A stretch of DNA of 64,000 nucleotides from Cunninghamia lanceolata. Taxonomy: Eukaryota > Streptophyta > Pinopsida > Cupressales > Cupressaceae. Below the pieces are notes generated by a model, which ran no database searches, was not told the origin of the DNA, and saw only the letters and a program-made list of their open reading frames with translations. Shown piece by piece: positions 10,870 to 24,239 of the stretch. Each line of letters begins with the position of its first letter. The first letter of the stretch is position 1. The DNA lies in NCBI GenBank assembly GCA_027924645.1, contig BSBN01001150.1, forward strand, positions 2,666,001-2,730,000, given 5' to 3'. Made by a program: the position numbers and the translations under genes.

Positions 10870-11859
10870 CCTGCATCTTTAATGGAGTCAAATGTTGATC
10901 AAATCAGGGACATTGAGATTGGACATGTGGATATGGAAGAATTTCTAAGGAGGTTGAACAAGAAGCTAGTTACACCTAACATGCAGGTTGTTCTTGATGG
11001 TGGTATCCACTTGGCAGCTGCATTCTGAGTCTCTGCGCAGAATCCAAAGTTTGTTTTGGCTGCAGCTGCCCGCTTTGACTGAGAGAGCAAGTCTATGAAT
11101 GATGTCGATAGTAAAGTGGTGATTCGACTTGATGAAGAATACTTTGACAAGATCTTTAGTTGTCCAGATATTGAAGAATACTCAGATGTCACTATGGAAT
11201 CAGCTCAAGAGAGTTATGACAAGAACACTAAGAGATGTAAGAAAAATATTAACTCTCATTGGCTCACGACTCATAGGCCTGCTATTGCCAGGTGGCCAAA
11301 GAACATCTATCGCAGTGAATTCCATGAAGAAGTAGGAGATTTGATTACACTTTTGAGTAGGGTCAAAGGGCTCCCAACATCAAACACATTTTTGGATTGG
11401 ATGTATCAATATATTGCTATCATCAAGAAAGGCAATCATAAAATCTTCCGGGATAAACAGATCAGTGATGCTATTCGTCATCAACTCTCTGAGGTATCTA
11501 CTTCTCTCAAGTTTTATATGACATCCTATTTTGTATATGTTGCAGCTTGCATGAGGTCCTTTCCTGGCTTGTCTTTCGTTGGTGATAGAAGGTAAGTACC
11601 AGTGCATGAGTATTATCCACAATTGTCTCTAAAGGAGAGTCTAAAGCATTTCAGAAGGGTTAATGATGCCTTCTTTTATAAATACACTTGCATGTTTTAT
11701 AAGGATCTTGTAAAGAAGAGAGTTTCAGATACAACATGGGAACGAGTAAAGAAGGTTGGTTGCATATTCCTACAATTCCCAACCTTTACCTACATCAAGG
11801 TTGGATGTTTTAGTTTGCAACCTTATATGTTGCCAAGGTATCCTGGTGCAAACAAATGA
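10870..11859 (+). pseudogene. Decayed repeat-borne ORF, N-terminal part, function unknown
   Basis: One plus-strand frame runs from 11095 to 11859 with a single in-frame stop at 11593-11595. An upstream piece (about 10870-11027) reads as protein in another frame, with charged helical sequence around HVDMEEFLRRLNKK. The conceptual product includes a KNINSHWLTTHRPAIARWPK region, then LSEVSTSLKFYMTSYFVYV. No gag zinc knuckle, protease, integrase or reverse transcriptase motif is present. It follows the hairpin array and precedes repeat B in the same orientation, so it may be the internal ORF of a non-autonomous element. Family not recognised; plant mobile-domain or env-like ORFs of LTR elements are possibilities I cannot confirm. 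Confidence 0.45.
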
Positions 11860-12260
11860 TGAATGTGCAGAAGAAGCAAGCAGAGTCTCATAGATTTGGG
11901 TTCAAGTTTCTAGTTACTATTGGCTGATACATAGTGTCTACTACCCAAAAACCAAATTAATGGAAACTAAGTTATAGTGGATCACCCTCAAAAGATTTAA
12001 GAGATGAAATGACTTTGACTACAGAGGGATGAAGGACAAGCTCAAAGGTAACTACACTCATGTGCACAAAATTGAAGACATATGGATTAAGTGTAGGACA
12101 TATGAAGATGTAAGGAAGCTTGACTACAGTCAGCTAACCTTGGAATAAATCAAATATTTGAGGCTTGCAGATATTCCAGGAGATATGAGGATGATGGCGA
12201 TATATTAGATCCTTTGTATGAAGGTAATAAAATTGATTCAACCCCTCTTCCACCAATTCA

Positions 12261-13139
12261 GTGGTCATTGAAGGAGTCCACTTCCATAAGGGTGGGTTCC
12301 AACTCACCCTTGCTAATACAACCATTTTGTTGGAAAGGAAAGGAATAAAGATAAAGCCATTCAAGATAGGGTCTGAAGAGGAACATGTTGAAGGAGCTTC
12401 TGGTAAGCGAGAGGAGCTTAGAACTAAAAATAAAGAAGATGCTTCTAGTTCCGGACAAAGGCTAAAATTTGTCTTCAAAAATAAAGGTGAGAAAGGAAAA
12501 GGAAAGGAGAAAGAGGGAACATCTACTCAAGTAGATATAGAGAAAAATCTCATTGTGGTTGAAACACAAGCTCCTCAGGTTACTTCCTAATTGGAGTCAT
12601 CACAGGTGCTATCTCCTCCTTCCCCTCCTATTGTTAGAACCATGCAATCTCCACCTTTTGTGTCTATCACTCCTATTATTTTTGTACAAACCATTTATTC
12701 ATCTCCTTCATCACCCACAAGTGATTCACTTTTTCAGAGTCCTCCTCACGGCACCATGGAGAAAATGTTTGGCTCACTTTCCTCCTTGCAGAGCCTCCTA
12801 GGTTCATCATCGCCACCCTTTGATCCATTCATTACCACACAATTGGACTTTGATAAGGTCATATCCGCTCCTGCACCTAATGTGCAAACTGAGGTCAACC
12901 CCACTACTGTGTTGACTCAAACACCACCCATTGTTACCACCACTCCCTTGGTATCCACTACATTACCGGATACTTCCATTCCATCCATCTTGCAAACTAT
13001 TGATTCTACCATGTTTTCACAATCTTTGGCAACACAAACTGAAGAAGATTTATCCACTCTTCCCCCTTGGTTGATTTCTCAAAAGCCAAAGAGGAAGAAA
13101 CAAGTAGTATCACCCGATGATTTTGACTTCAATCAATAG
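12261..13139 (+). pseudogene. Lys/Glu-rich then Pro/Ser/Thr-rich ORF, one internal stop
   Basis: A single plus-strand frame runs from 12261 to 13139, broken only by a stop at 12588-12590. The first part is highly charged (EKGKGKEKEGTS). The second is low-complexity Pro/Ser/Thr with many SPPSPP, TTTPLV and TQTPP runs, ending in a basic KPKRKKQ stretch that resembles a nuclear localisation signal. It probably continues the protein begun at 11095, with frameshifts or decay between. No catalytic domain is recognised. Confidence 0.4.
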
Positions 13140-13189
13140 GTTCTAGATTAAAGCCTAAATCTGCAAAGAAGGCTAAAACAATATCAAGG

Positions 13190-14003
13190 GTGATCATTGA
13201 CTCAGCTGGTAACAAATATGCAGAGGTTGTTGTGCCTCCAAAAGATAAGAATATTGAAGACATCCAATTTCCTGACTATTCTATTTCACGGATAGAGCTT
13301 GGAAAGCAAACACACAAGGGTGCTAAGGAGGACCTACAAGCATCATTGACCTCTTTGCTTGAGAGGTATGACAGATAAGTCGATCAAGGATCAACTCAAA
13401 ATTTAGGTAGAATAACTGACTTATGTTCTACTAAAGATAGCCCAATGTTCTGAACAAGTAGAGCATGTTGGCACCTGTGTTGCTGAAGAAGTCATTCAGA
13501 AGGTTGAGAAGATTGGAGCACAAGGGCAGGCAGTAAGTGCCTGGATAGATAGACTGCTGGCATAGGGTACTCAACTTATACAGTCTTCTATCAAACTTTT
13601 CGACAACTTGGGGGAAGTGAAGGCAGAGTTGAACCGGACACTTGATATGTTATCCCAAGACTTGCAGGTGACGAAGAAAGATATTCATACCTAGACCCAG
13701 CTGCGGCAAATCAAGTTAGAGATTCTCGTAGAGCATGGGGTGATCCCCAATAGAAATATGCATGTAGAATACAAGGAGGCCATGAAGAATAAGAAACAAG
13801 TCCTCCAAAATATGATCAATGATCTCAAGGAAGCCCTAGATGTGAACATAAACAAGGGGTTAGATATATCTGATAAAATTGGAGAACTTCCTTGTCAAAT
13901 GTTGGATGACAATCAGAAGACCCTCCCTGTAGAAACATTTATCCAAGAATTCACTTCACTGGTTCAAGCTAAAATAGAGACAAAAACCTTCTCATTATGT
14001 TAA
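13190..14003 (+). pseudogene. Coiled-coil-like C-terminal part of the same decayed ORF
   Basis: Fragments in two frames (13190-13378 and 13740-14003) plus intervening readable sequence rich in Lys, Glu, Gln and Leu, compatible with coiled coils. Several stops and frame changes separate them. The last fragment runs three codons into repeat B. Taken with 11095-13139, this resembles a long ORF of about 900 codons now inactivated. Function unknown. Confidence 0.35.
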
Positions 14004-14697
14004 GAAAATAATCAAAATTTTACCTATATGAAGTGAAAAAAATCCATGTATAAAGTTAGTGAGATTTACGTTCAAACCCCCAGGGAACAACTTCAAATCT
14101 AAAGTAAGCATCAAAGTGATATTCAAATGGCTTTATAAGTTTGAAAGGGAGATTTTTTTTTTTACATAGAGGGTAAATAAATAAATACTAGCACTTGCAC
14201 CCATAGGAGGTTCAAGGAATACGTCGATAGGAACAATTGACAAGTTTAGAAAATTTTCCGGCGTGAATTTTTTAACGGCATGAGACAATTTCGAGCACTA
14301 TAATGCTCACATATAAAATCCTATCGGCTAAATATATGTTTTCACAATCTACCTTATGTTAAAAGAGTTTGGGATGCAATAATATTAGTATGTATTTGTT
14401 GGATGTAATTTCTTTTATTTATGTAATTAATCATCATTTAGAATTAAACAATTTGATCAACAATGGTAAAGTTTACAATTAATTTTATTATGTAATAATT
14501 TAGAAAATGTTATTTATTATTTATTTTTCTATTGATTCAATGTAGAAATAAAATTATTGTTTATATTATTGTTGTTATTGTTGTTGTTGTTGTTGCATTG
14601 TCAATCAATACATTTAATCCATATGTGAGAATTTCAACAAAGGTAATAAATATATTTAATTCATTTGAATGAATTTAACTATATAAAGTATTGTTTA
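13998..14697. repeat. Long direct repeat, copy B, part 1
   Basis: Matches copy A from 6809 to about 7337. It differs by a roughly 160-bp extra segment (about 14188-14350) and a GTT-rich stretch near 14570-14595. The match stops where the LTR element starts at 14698 and resumes at 24240. Confidence 0.8.
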
Positions 14698-15486
14698 TGT
14701 AGACACTAAAATATTGCCCCAGAATCTTTCTTCTAAATTAAATTTATTTAATTATCCTTATCCTAATCTTTCCTCCAAATTTATATTTATTTAATTTTAT
14801 CCAACTTTTCATTCTATAATATTTATTATTTATTTAATTATTCATATATGCGACAAATTAATTGGAATCCTATTTTAATTAATTAAATAAACTTACCATA
14901 TCAACCTCCCACTCTTCTCTCTCTCTCCTTTTGTCATTTCCATTTTTCATCTCCTCTCTATTTTAGAAACTTTCTCTAATCCTCATCACTTAACTTCAAA
15001 CGATCTTCCGTTGCAAATGGAAACTTTCTTGCTTTTCTTCCACCAAAAATCTATATAAACCCTCTCTATTTTCACCGCAAGGATGGGGATTTTGATCACA
15101 CAACCTTTCATCTGTTCATCATAGCTTCTTGTTGCATTTGTGCTAATAAAAATCTGAGAGCATCAAATGTGAAATCTAAGATCTTGATGATAGAAAAACA
15201 ATGGAGTTATTTTTCCTTTTGACTGCTTATGTTTGGTTTTTCATAGTGTAGTATTTCATTTTTGCATTTGTGTTCGTTTAGGAGATACTTCATTGATTGA
15301 TGTTGGAAATATTGTGATTCTGCTTGAGGATTCATTAATTTTCATTTTTCAGCATTAACAAAATGATTATAGACATGATATTTCCACAGTCCATGATAAG
15401 TTAGAATGTGTGCTTCTGGAATAGACTGTGTGTAGCTTTTTTAGATCGATGTTTCGAATCACACTCCGTGATCCATCATCAACAAA
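14698..15486 (+). repeat. 5' LTR of the LARD-like element
   Basis: Begins TGTAGACACTAAAAT and ends ATCAACA just before the putative primer-binding site. A TATATAAA box lies at 15052-15059. The right LTR appears to have lost about 126 bp between two CATYAACA copies near its end (15353-15360 and 15479-15486 here). Confidence 0.8.
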
Positions 15487-15488
15487 AT

Positions 15489-15507
15489 GGTGAACCTGAC
15501 GTGAACA
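15489..15507 (+). promoter_or_regulatory. Putative primer-binding site
   Basis: TGGTGAACCTGACGTGAAC begins with the TGG expected to pair with a tRNA 3' CCA and lies about 3 bp from the LTR end. The tRNA species was not determined. Confidence 0.5.
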
Positions 15508-18170
15508 TGCAAAAATCTAATATTTTTGGTTGAGTTTTGATGACTAACTTTTGTAGGAGGTCTCCTAGCTCAAATCTAACATTGCCATTGAGTCCAGAAG
15601 ACCCAAAAACCCTAGGGGAAATATAAAATTTGTCATTTTTTCATTACCTAATTTTTTTTGTAATTTTTTGAAAAATACTTTACCAGTCCGTATGGTATGG
15701 ATCCATACCGTACAAACCAGTTTTCTAATCTTTGTTGTGGCATTTCTATGATTGCAGGATTAATACAACTCGGGGTGCAGGATTCATAGTGTTTTCTATT
15801 GTTTAAATCTAGGGTTTCTTTATATTTGGTTGACTGGCCATTTGATTTTAGGTGCCTGCAGGTTTTAACCTTATGTTCTTTGCTTTGTCGACCTGCTAAG
15901 ACCCGACTATTGACTCTACCCTAACTTCGACCCTAACCGTTGGTCTTCTAAACCTAACACATAGTCAACACTCTACAAAACCCCTAGTCGCCTCCCCAAG
16001 CACCACTAGTGGCGGCGACTAGCTTCGTTGCATCCTTCTCGGCTCCCATCAAAACCCTAGGTCACAGTCTTGTTTGCTCCGCCTCCCTTTTTATTTTGTT
16101 TGGTCGCCTCCTGTGTTTCGAGTCACCATCATCCAACATTGGGTCGCCACCCCTAAGTCGTCGTCTACATCCTTAAGTCACCTCCAGCATTCCTTCATTT
16201 GCCACCATTTGCTAACTAGTCACCTCCATAGAAAACCCTAACTGCCACTGTTTAGCATTTGGCATTTACCATTTAGGCTAGCATTAAGGGTTTAGGGTTA
16301 ACACTTAGGTTTAAACATTTACCGTGTAGCATTTAGCGCTTAATATTTAGGGTTAACACTTAGGTTTAATACTGACTATGTATCATTTAACACTTAGCTA
16401 ACCCTAATTGTCATTCCAGACCACCAAGACTTTAACCACCTGAATGTGACCACAGGTGACCTAACTGTTAGTGGTTAAAACTTAACTATTAGCCAGACCC
16501 CTCTTTGCCTCCACGTGCCCTAAGAGGCACTTTTTTTCAAATTTGCATAATTGGAGCATACGGACTCAAAATTTTGTGAACAAGGGCCCATCAGAAAGCT
16601 GACTCAGCAAATTTTGCAACAGTACAGGTTTCATCAGGTAACGGGGCCATTTCATGAGGTATTTTTGTAGTCAAAGTCAAACTTGCATGCAAACTTCAAA
16701 TGCACATATCTTTCATGTTTTTCATTCGATTTTCGCAAAACTTTTTTAAAAGCGCTTAAAATTTCATCTAGTTTCTAATGTTGCTGTTAGTTTTGATGTA
16801 ACTGATCAGATTTTTTAGACACTCTCCAAATTTGCCTTCTTGGCCTCTTTGGTCTTCGTTGCTTGCAAAGGGAGTATTTACTTGATGATTCATGTTTTCC
16901 ACACTTTCATAGAGATTTTATTGCTACTGATATCTGATTTGCAACATTGTAGCATTTTCTAGGAAAATATTCCAAACTGAAACTACTAACTGTTGATTTG
17001 CAGGGCTTTCATCGATTAGATATGTTTTTCAAATGTTTGTTTGCACATAGATTAACTAGGGGGTTAATTAATCATTGTTTGATATGTTTGTAAGGATGGT
17101 AGGTGTATGCTCTCACCTTGTGCAAACTCAGTGATCAGAAGACAAACCCATCTCTTTTATGTTGTTTTAATCCCTTAGAGGGCTTGCCTCTCGATTTGTG
17201 AGAGGGAACGACCCAAGCAGAACTTTCATTTTGGTCCGCTATATAAATAACTATGGTTGTGACAAAAGTCATCAATCACCTGGTGTCGCTGTTCTATACC
17301 AACGTAAGTCTCCCTCAGTATCCATGAGATATGTAAAAACCCTTTCTGAGGGTTGGGAGGCCTCTTAAATGAGTGAACTGCCGCATGTATAGACACCAGA
17401 TTATCCTGAAACACTGACTAGAAACCACTTGTTGTAGAGGCCAAAAAACCTTTTTTGCTTGCTGGTGCAGGAGCTCAGACCTCCGAAGCCACCCTATACG
17501 TACTATTCAGGGTAGAGACAGAAAATCCCTCGGTTCATAAGATCTCTGGATCTTCGGGGTAAGAGATTTGGTGTGCCCGTGCCATGGTGGGGGAGCTAGT
17601 GTCACCAATATCTCTAGATGTCTACCTTGTCTCAGTATATGGAGAAATCCAAGTAGGGACTCAACAAGTAGTATCATCTTCTTGACCCAAGTTGTGCATG
17701 CTTAAAAGTGTTTTCAAATTTGTCGAGACCAGTGAAAAATTTTGGGGCTAAATCTAGGCCCCCATTTAGACTTTTACTCTGATTTTTGTATCAGAATCAT
17801 CTAAAACTTTCTATCTGTCGTGTTTTGTGTGTGTGTTCAAAAAAAACATTTTCCATCTCAATCAAACATCACACTTGGAATCTATAACATTTCAACCTTC
17901 CAAATCTCAAAATCTTGCTCAAAAAGTCAAACAATCGAAAACAAACAGAAACTGTCACTTTTCACCAGTCCTACACTTTCTGATCCTTGTTCCTAAATAG
18001 ATAAGTGAAAAAAAGTCCATCATTATTCAAACAAAATTCTCAGCTTGCATCTAGTTTGCTCTCTTTGGTGTTCAATCAAGCATTGGCTATCATACTGCTT
18101 TACCACTTAAGGTCTATCATACTTGAGTAGGTAAACATATCATTAGGATAGGGTAACTTCCTTGGAGTTT
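15508..18170 (+). other. Untranslated leader of the LARD-like element
   Basis: About 2.7 kb with no ORF over 70 codons. A CA-rich, repetitive segment at about 15890-16500 contains recurring CATTTAG and GGTTTAGGGTTA phrases. No domain is recognised. Position between the PBS and the ORF series suggests a long leader. Confidence 0.4.
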
Positions 18171-18174
18171 ATCA

Positions 18175-18407
18175 TCTCCTACTTTTTTTGTTAACTTAGG
18201 GGTATCCTTGCAACCCAGCCGAATGACCCTACCCTCCTTACCTTGGGCTTACATACTGCCAAGTTGGGGATGGGAGGAGGCGAGCTGGGGTGAGACTAGT
18301 CCCCTGGGGATGCAGGCAACCACCCGCAAGCCACATGCATCGGTTAAGTCTGAGCCTCAGAGTTGAACCCAAGACCTTGGGGATCAAACCCAAGACTCTC
18401 CTACTTT
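18175..18407 (-). mobile_element. SINE with 11-bp target duplication, minus strand
   Basis: Identical 11-bp repeats TCTCCTACTTT flank the insertion at 18175-18185 and 18397-18407. On the minus strand the body (18396 to 18186) carries a B-box-like GGTTCAACTC at 18360-18369 and ends in a short poly(A), seen as poly(T) at 18183-18189. The body, including GCATGTGGCTTGCGGGTGG, resembles tRNA-derived plant SINEs of the Au type. No A box is evident, so it may be 5' truncated. Confidence 0.75.
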
Positions 18408-18601
18408 AGCATACCCTTTCTTGATCACTTGTCCTTGTGTCTATCCATCATAGCACAGGTAAAACCTTACATCACTATTGTCTTCAGACCTAGAGTTACC
18501 TTAATCTATTTCCAAATTGTCATCAAACCACTTGAAGTTCAGTTGGCGTCATCTTACTCATATCTACATCCTTGAACCTAGTCCAATCTTTATTTGTCAA
18601 A

Positions 18602-20946
18602 ATGGTTGTGATCATCAACAAAGCTAGGCCAAATCCAAAACCATATATAATTTGAGGAGGCCCTTCTCGTAGCTCTAATAATGATGAGGATATTGTAGAT
18701 TTTGAGGCATACTTGGAGGAACAAACTGAAATCCAAAGACTTCAACCTATGTGTAACTCCATCCCAACACCTACAAATGATCCCATCTTGGATGAAATTG
18801 GAGCATGAAGACAAGAAATGGATACTCTCAAGAATGCTAAGACATCATCCTATAAGTTTTCTACTACAAAGGTATCAAATCCAAAACTGTATATCCTCCG
18901 GGGTGGGTCAAAATTCGCTCCTAATGATGATGAGAACTTTGTAGATCAAGACGCATGTTTTGATACTCATGAACCATATATCCCCCCATCATCATGTCAA
19001 CCTAGTCCCTCCACATTAACCAATCTCATGAATATTCCTCAATCTCCATCTCAAAATCCTTCACATCATGAGTATGCTAGTACTAGTCTCTCCTCACACC
19101 AAGAGCACGTATCCTTAAGCTATATTAATGATACTCTTGACAAGGGAAAAACCACCTCAAGCTTGGAATCATACACCAATCCATCTACTAGTCTTCCATC
19201 ACCATCCAATAGAATGCCTATACCAAAGCCAAACGATTTTCTCCAAAGATTCTTTGCAAAATCTAAAAGCAAAAGAAAATCTATGGAGAATCCCAAATCC
19301 ACTCATCCAATTTCATCCCCATCTAGCACAATCAATCCTAATCTTACACATAAGCCTACACCTTCTACCATTATTATTCATCCATTATATTGTCCATCTA
19401 CCCATACTCTTGTAAAGAATGTGATCCAATGGCTGCTAGCACGGAATAGACCATCCCCATGTCAAGCACACATTGATGGGCCTACCAAAGAACCTTTGAA
19501 TGCCATATCCACTTCTTCAACCCCATCATGTGGTCCACAACCCCTCAAGCCTATTGAAAATTTTCCTTCCATGAGTCCATGTCAACATTCATTGCCCTCT
19601 CATGTTGATGACCAAGAGCCTATCCAAGAGTCATCCACTTCCATTCAAGCAAACCAAGAGGTATGTCAAGATCACAATCCTAAGCACGTGGAAACATAAA
19701 GCCCTCGTTCTAATCAAGATCAAATCACTTTCATCCAACCCATACATAACCTATATCTTTTCCATGATCAAGATATCTATGATGAAGAACCTATGCATGA
19801 GCAACTTGATCCTATTCATGAATAAGACACCCAAGACCTACATACTCCATCTAATGAAAGTCTCGTTGACCTCATGCATTCACCTCGTTTCATGGCCTTC
19901 CTTCAAAGCAAGGAAACTTCTCCTCCATCTAGCCCTAATGAGCAAACATCCACTTGTCATGATGAGACACATGCCTCCCAAGTACACATAGAAGATCAAA
20001 CCAATTGCTTGGATCTACATGCACATAATCAAGATCCTAATGATCCTTCTACGTCCACTATCAACCCCATTTCAAATCTACCAACATGTCCACTTGGTCT
20101 TACCACCTTCATCCATGAATAATCCTCCTTAGGAAAGAAACAACCATTATCCACCACTTCACCTTCTCCATCCAATAATGAACTCAAGTCTAGTGTCCAA
20201 ACTACACCTAGTCCCATAGTCCACCGCATACTCCAAAACATGAACTACAAACGTAAAGGCTTAGGCCTACATGAACAAAGTATTTTGGAGCCAATCCATG
20301 TCAAAGTCCCTCCACACTCATATAGCCTTGGATATACCCCTCAAGGTAAACAATCTAAAGATGTTGGTAATTCCTCCATTCCTCCTAAGTTCACCACTTT
20401 CTATCACAAACTTATCATACCGCCAAAACATACATTGCCATTCCACCTTCATCATCTTACAAGTGTCAAAAGCATGTGACCATACACCTTCCACCATCCA
20501 ATTTACCTCCACTACTTCCAACTCCTACTATCCCTCCATCCACTTTACCACCATTGCTTCCAACGCCTAATAGCCCTATCATTCATAAATTCCCTCACAC
20601 TGCTAATCATGACCAACAAATGCACACATTGTCTAAACGGAAAGCTTCCACCATGCCCATGGGGTTCAAAAATACAAAAATGGATGCCTATACCTATAAA
20701 TCCAAAAATCCTAAATGTCCTCATGCCTTAGGCCATCAATGCAAAAAGTCAAAGAAAAATCCATCCAAAAGGCTACCCAAGCCCATACCTTCACAATCAA
20801 AGTTTAAAACTAAAATGGTTTGGGTCCCTAAGCAAAAAGCACCTAATTTAAATGGAGCATCCACACAATCGCAAAATCCCAAACATCCCGCTCCCCATCA
20901 CAAAATCTTAAAATTCATAAGTCCATTTGGGTCCCTAAAGACCTAA
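18602..20946 (+). pseudogene. Internal Pro/Ser/Thr-rich ORF series of the LARD-like element
   Basis: Plus-strand reading frames at 18818-19699, 19874-20122 and 20476-20946 (plus overlapping pieces) form a broken low-complexity protein rich in Pro, Ser, Thr, His and Asn, with repeated SSPS/PSTSL runs and a Lys-rich C-terminal stretch (KKSKKNPSKR). The upstream segment (18602-18815) is also readable with stops. No known domain. Composition is strongly C-rich on the plus strand compared with the neighbours. It could be a degenerate gag-like or accessory protein; stops and shifts make it non-functional as read. Confidence 0.4.
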
Positions 20947-23480
20947 ATAGGCAATCGAGGATCCTCAGATAAAATCTCCATTACTCCCAAATCCCCCTTC
21001 CAATAAAAATCTTCAATGTCTATCACGGCATGTGCAACTGTTGGTCATGGTTCCTTTCCATTCCGCAACATTCCCACATACCTTCATCACCCCATCATTC
21101 AACCACTATCCTACATATCTTCCCCATCACCTTCCTATGGTCCATGCTTTTGGATAAACCTTCCATCCGTGCATATGTCATCCGTAACCCACTTCATAGT
21201 CCACTAGCTTCCCTACGTAATCCATATCATAATTCACCATCTACCTAATCCTTCTTCCTCTCATGCAATCCCATACCAACATCTATGAGCATAATGACTT
21301 GACATGGTCCATGTGATGGCATTCCTTTCTAATGGGACTATCACCTTTCATGGCACTAGACACTTGAGTCCCTCCTATCCGTATTCCCCTTCTCCTATCA
21401 AAAAATTAAAAATTAAAAAAGTTTAAGGAGAAATCCCTTCGTCCAATGGTGAAAACCACCCTTGGTGGTGCCTTGGCTAAGTATCATGATGAAATCCTGG
21501 CAAACAAGCGTCATGTGTAGGTTGGTCTTCTACGTCACTTACACATGGGGGCACGATGTCTTATCCAACCTATCATTTTCCATCCTACCATTTCCATATC
21601 CTATCCTACCATACATATCATATTGAATCCATTCCTCTTTCCTACTTCCTTTTGATCTTGATAAAGATATGGGGGCATAATGTTGACATATGCTTTGGAT
21701 ATCTCTTGATATACCTCATCCTTCCAACCAATCTTATCATCGTCCTATAGTCATAAGCTTTGTCATGTCAAATCATAGACATTACATCTAGAATGGGGCA
21801 TGTTATTCCTATGAAACATAGCCTTTGGAGGTCACATCCTTACTCTCTTACGCACCCATCCATTCCATCCACTATCGCCTATCCATCTTATCCATCTATC
21901 CAATCCTACATTCATCCTTGCACCTAGACTTGGTTTCCCCAAGTTGTCATTGGTATCTAGTATAAAAGCTACCCAATTTATCATCCAATGTCATCCTAAA
22001 ACATGTCAAAAACACAAAAAACATCACAACATTCAAATACACAAAAATAGAACCATTCAAAAACACAAAAAAAAACACAACATTCAAAAACACAAAAAAA
22101 TCACAACATTCAAAAACAAAAAGAAATCACAACATTCAAAAAACCAAAAAAATCAAATATTCCAAAAATCCAAAAAAAATCAAATATTCCAAAAATCCAA
22201 AAAAATCAAATATTCCAAAAATCCAAAAAAAATTAGATATTCCAAAAATCCAAAAAAATCAAATATTCCAAAAATCCAAAAAAAATCAAATATTCCAAAA
22301 ATCCCAAAAAAATTCAAATATTCCAAAAATCCAAAAAAATCAAATAACTTAAAAAATTCCATGATACTTTCAAATCGCCACACAACTCTAAACTTCAACA
22401 AAATCAAAACACGCCAAGATTGACAATTAAGCAGACATTGCAACATACCTATCCATCCATCTTTCAAATCCAACCAAATGCATAAACTATGACAAGAATC
22501 AGTTCTGCATTGAAGTGTGATGCCTATTTGTTTGTCGGCCTTTGGATTGTTTTATGATTTTATCTTTGGTGGCATGTCTTTTAGCTTCTCGAGGATGTCT
22601 TGGATTAGAGAGGCGAGGATGGGGCATGTTCACTTGTTTTCTATCTGTGGATTGTTCCTTATTCACAAGACGATTCGTCTTAAGACATGGTTGTCTAAAA
22701 TCATCGAGGACCTATGAGTCTAGTGTGGATGAGAGCATTCCTTCTGATAGTGTCTTCCAAGCACTAAGTATTCAGGTCATCTAAGGTCCTTATACCTAGA
22801 TGCTTATACTTTATTGCTAAATCAAAATGCAAACAATATTCAGGTTATCTAGACATTCATGTTATCTAGACGCTTATACTAATTTGCGACATAATAAGCT
22901 CTACGACGATAAAGCACTATGTAAAGCACAAGAATTTTTATCACCTTCATTTCCTTCATATCCCTTTTCATTCATCATTTCTTCCATCATCCATTCCCTT
23001 CATCATTTCACTTTTCTTCATGCTCCTTATCTCAAGGAGTAATTAATCACTTTATCCAACTGATACCTATCTTCTAATCCAAATATCAAATCAATCAACT
23101 TGCTTTTAGCATGGGACTCCAATGCTCCTTGATCACTCAATCCTTTAATCAATCATTGTTTTGCGCTAGCATCAATCTCAATCAACTTAATCAGCTTACC
23201 AACCTAGCTATATCGAGTATTTCCATCAATTGTTCAGTTACGCCTATTAGTTGTGCATTTTCATCAAATGTGCATCTCCGCTTAATCACTTGCGCAAATA
23301 CCAATTATCAAATCTTCTCCTCGTGATCTATCGAGAGATTAATCTTATCACAACTTGTTCAATCAATCTCTCAAGGGGGCATATCATCCTTATCATCATC
23401 CTTACTAGGAAATCCCTAGGGCATGTATCAATTAATCAATTCTTCTTTTTCTTTGAAACAATGCGACAGACTACATTATC
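20947..23480. repeat. 3' untranslated interior with AT-rich minisatellite
   Basis: No domain-bearing ORF. At about 22010-22345 it contains tandem CAACATTCAAAAACACAAAA units followed by about seven ~27-bp units of AAATATTCCAAAAATCC plus poly(A). The 159-aa ORF at 21944-22423 simply reads this repeat. The rest is CT-rich and unremarkable. Confidence 0.55.
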
Positions 23481-23496
23481 TCAAAGAGGGGCAAAA
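23481..23496 (+). promoter_or_regulatory. Polypurine tract
   Basis: TCAAAGAGGGGCAAAA immediately precedes the 3' LTR, the position of plus-strand priming in LTR elements. Confidence 0.65.

Positions 23497-24239
<743 letters not shown>

Noticed and set aside
21944..22473. 159-aa plus-strand and 97-aa minus-strand ORFs
   Set aside because: Translations of the AAATATTCC/poly(A) minisatellite, with no protein-like features.
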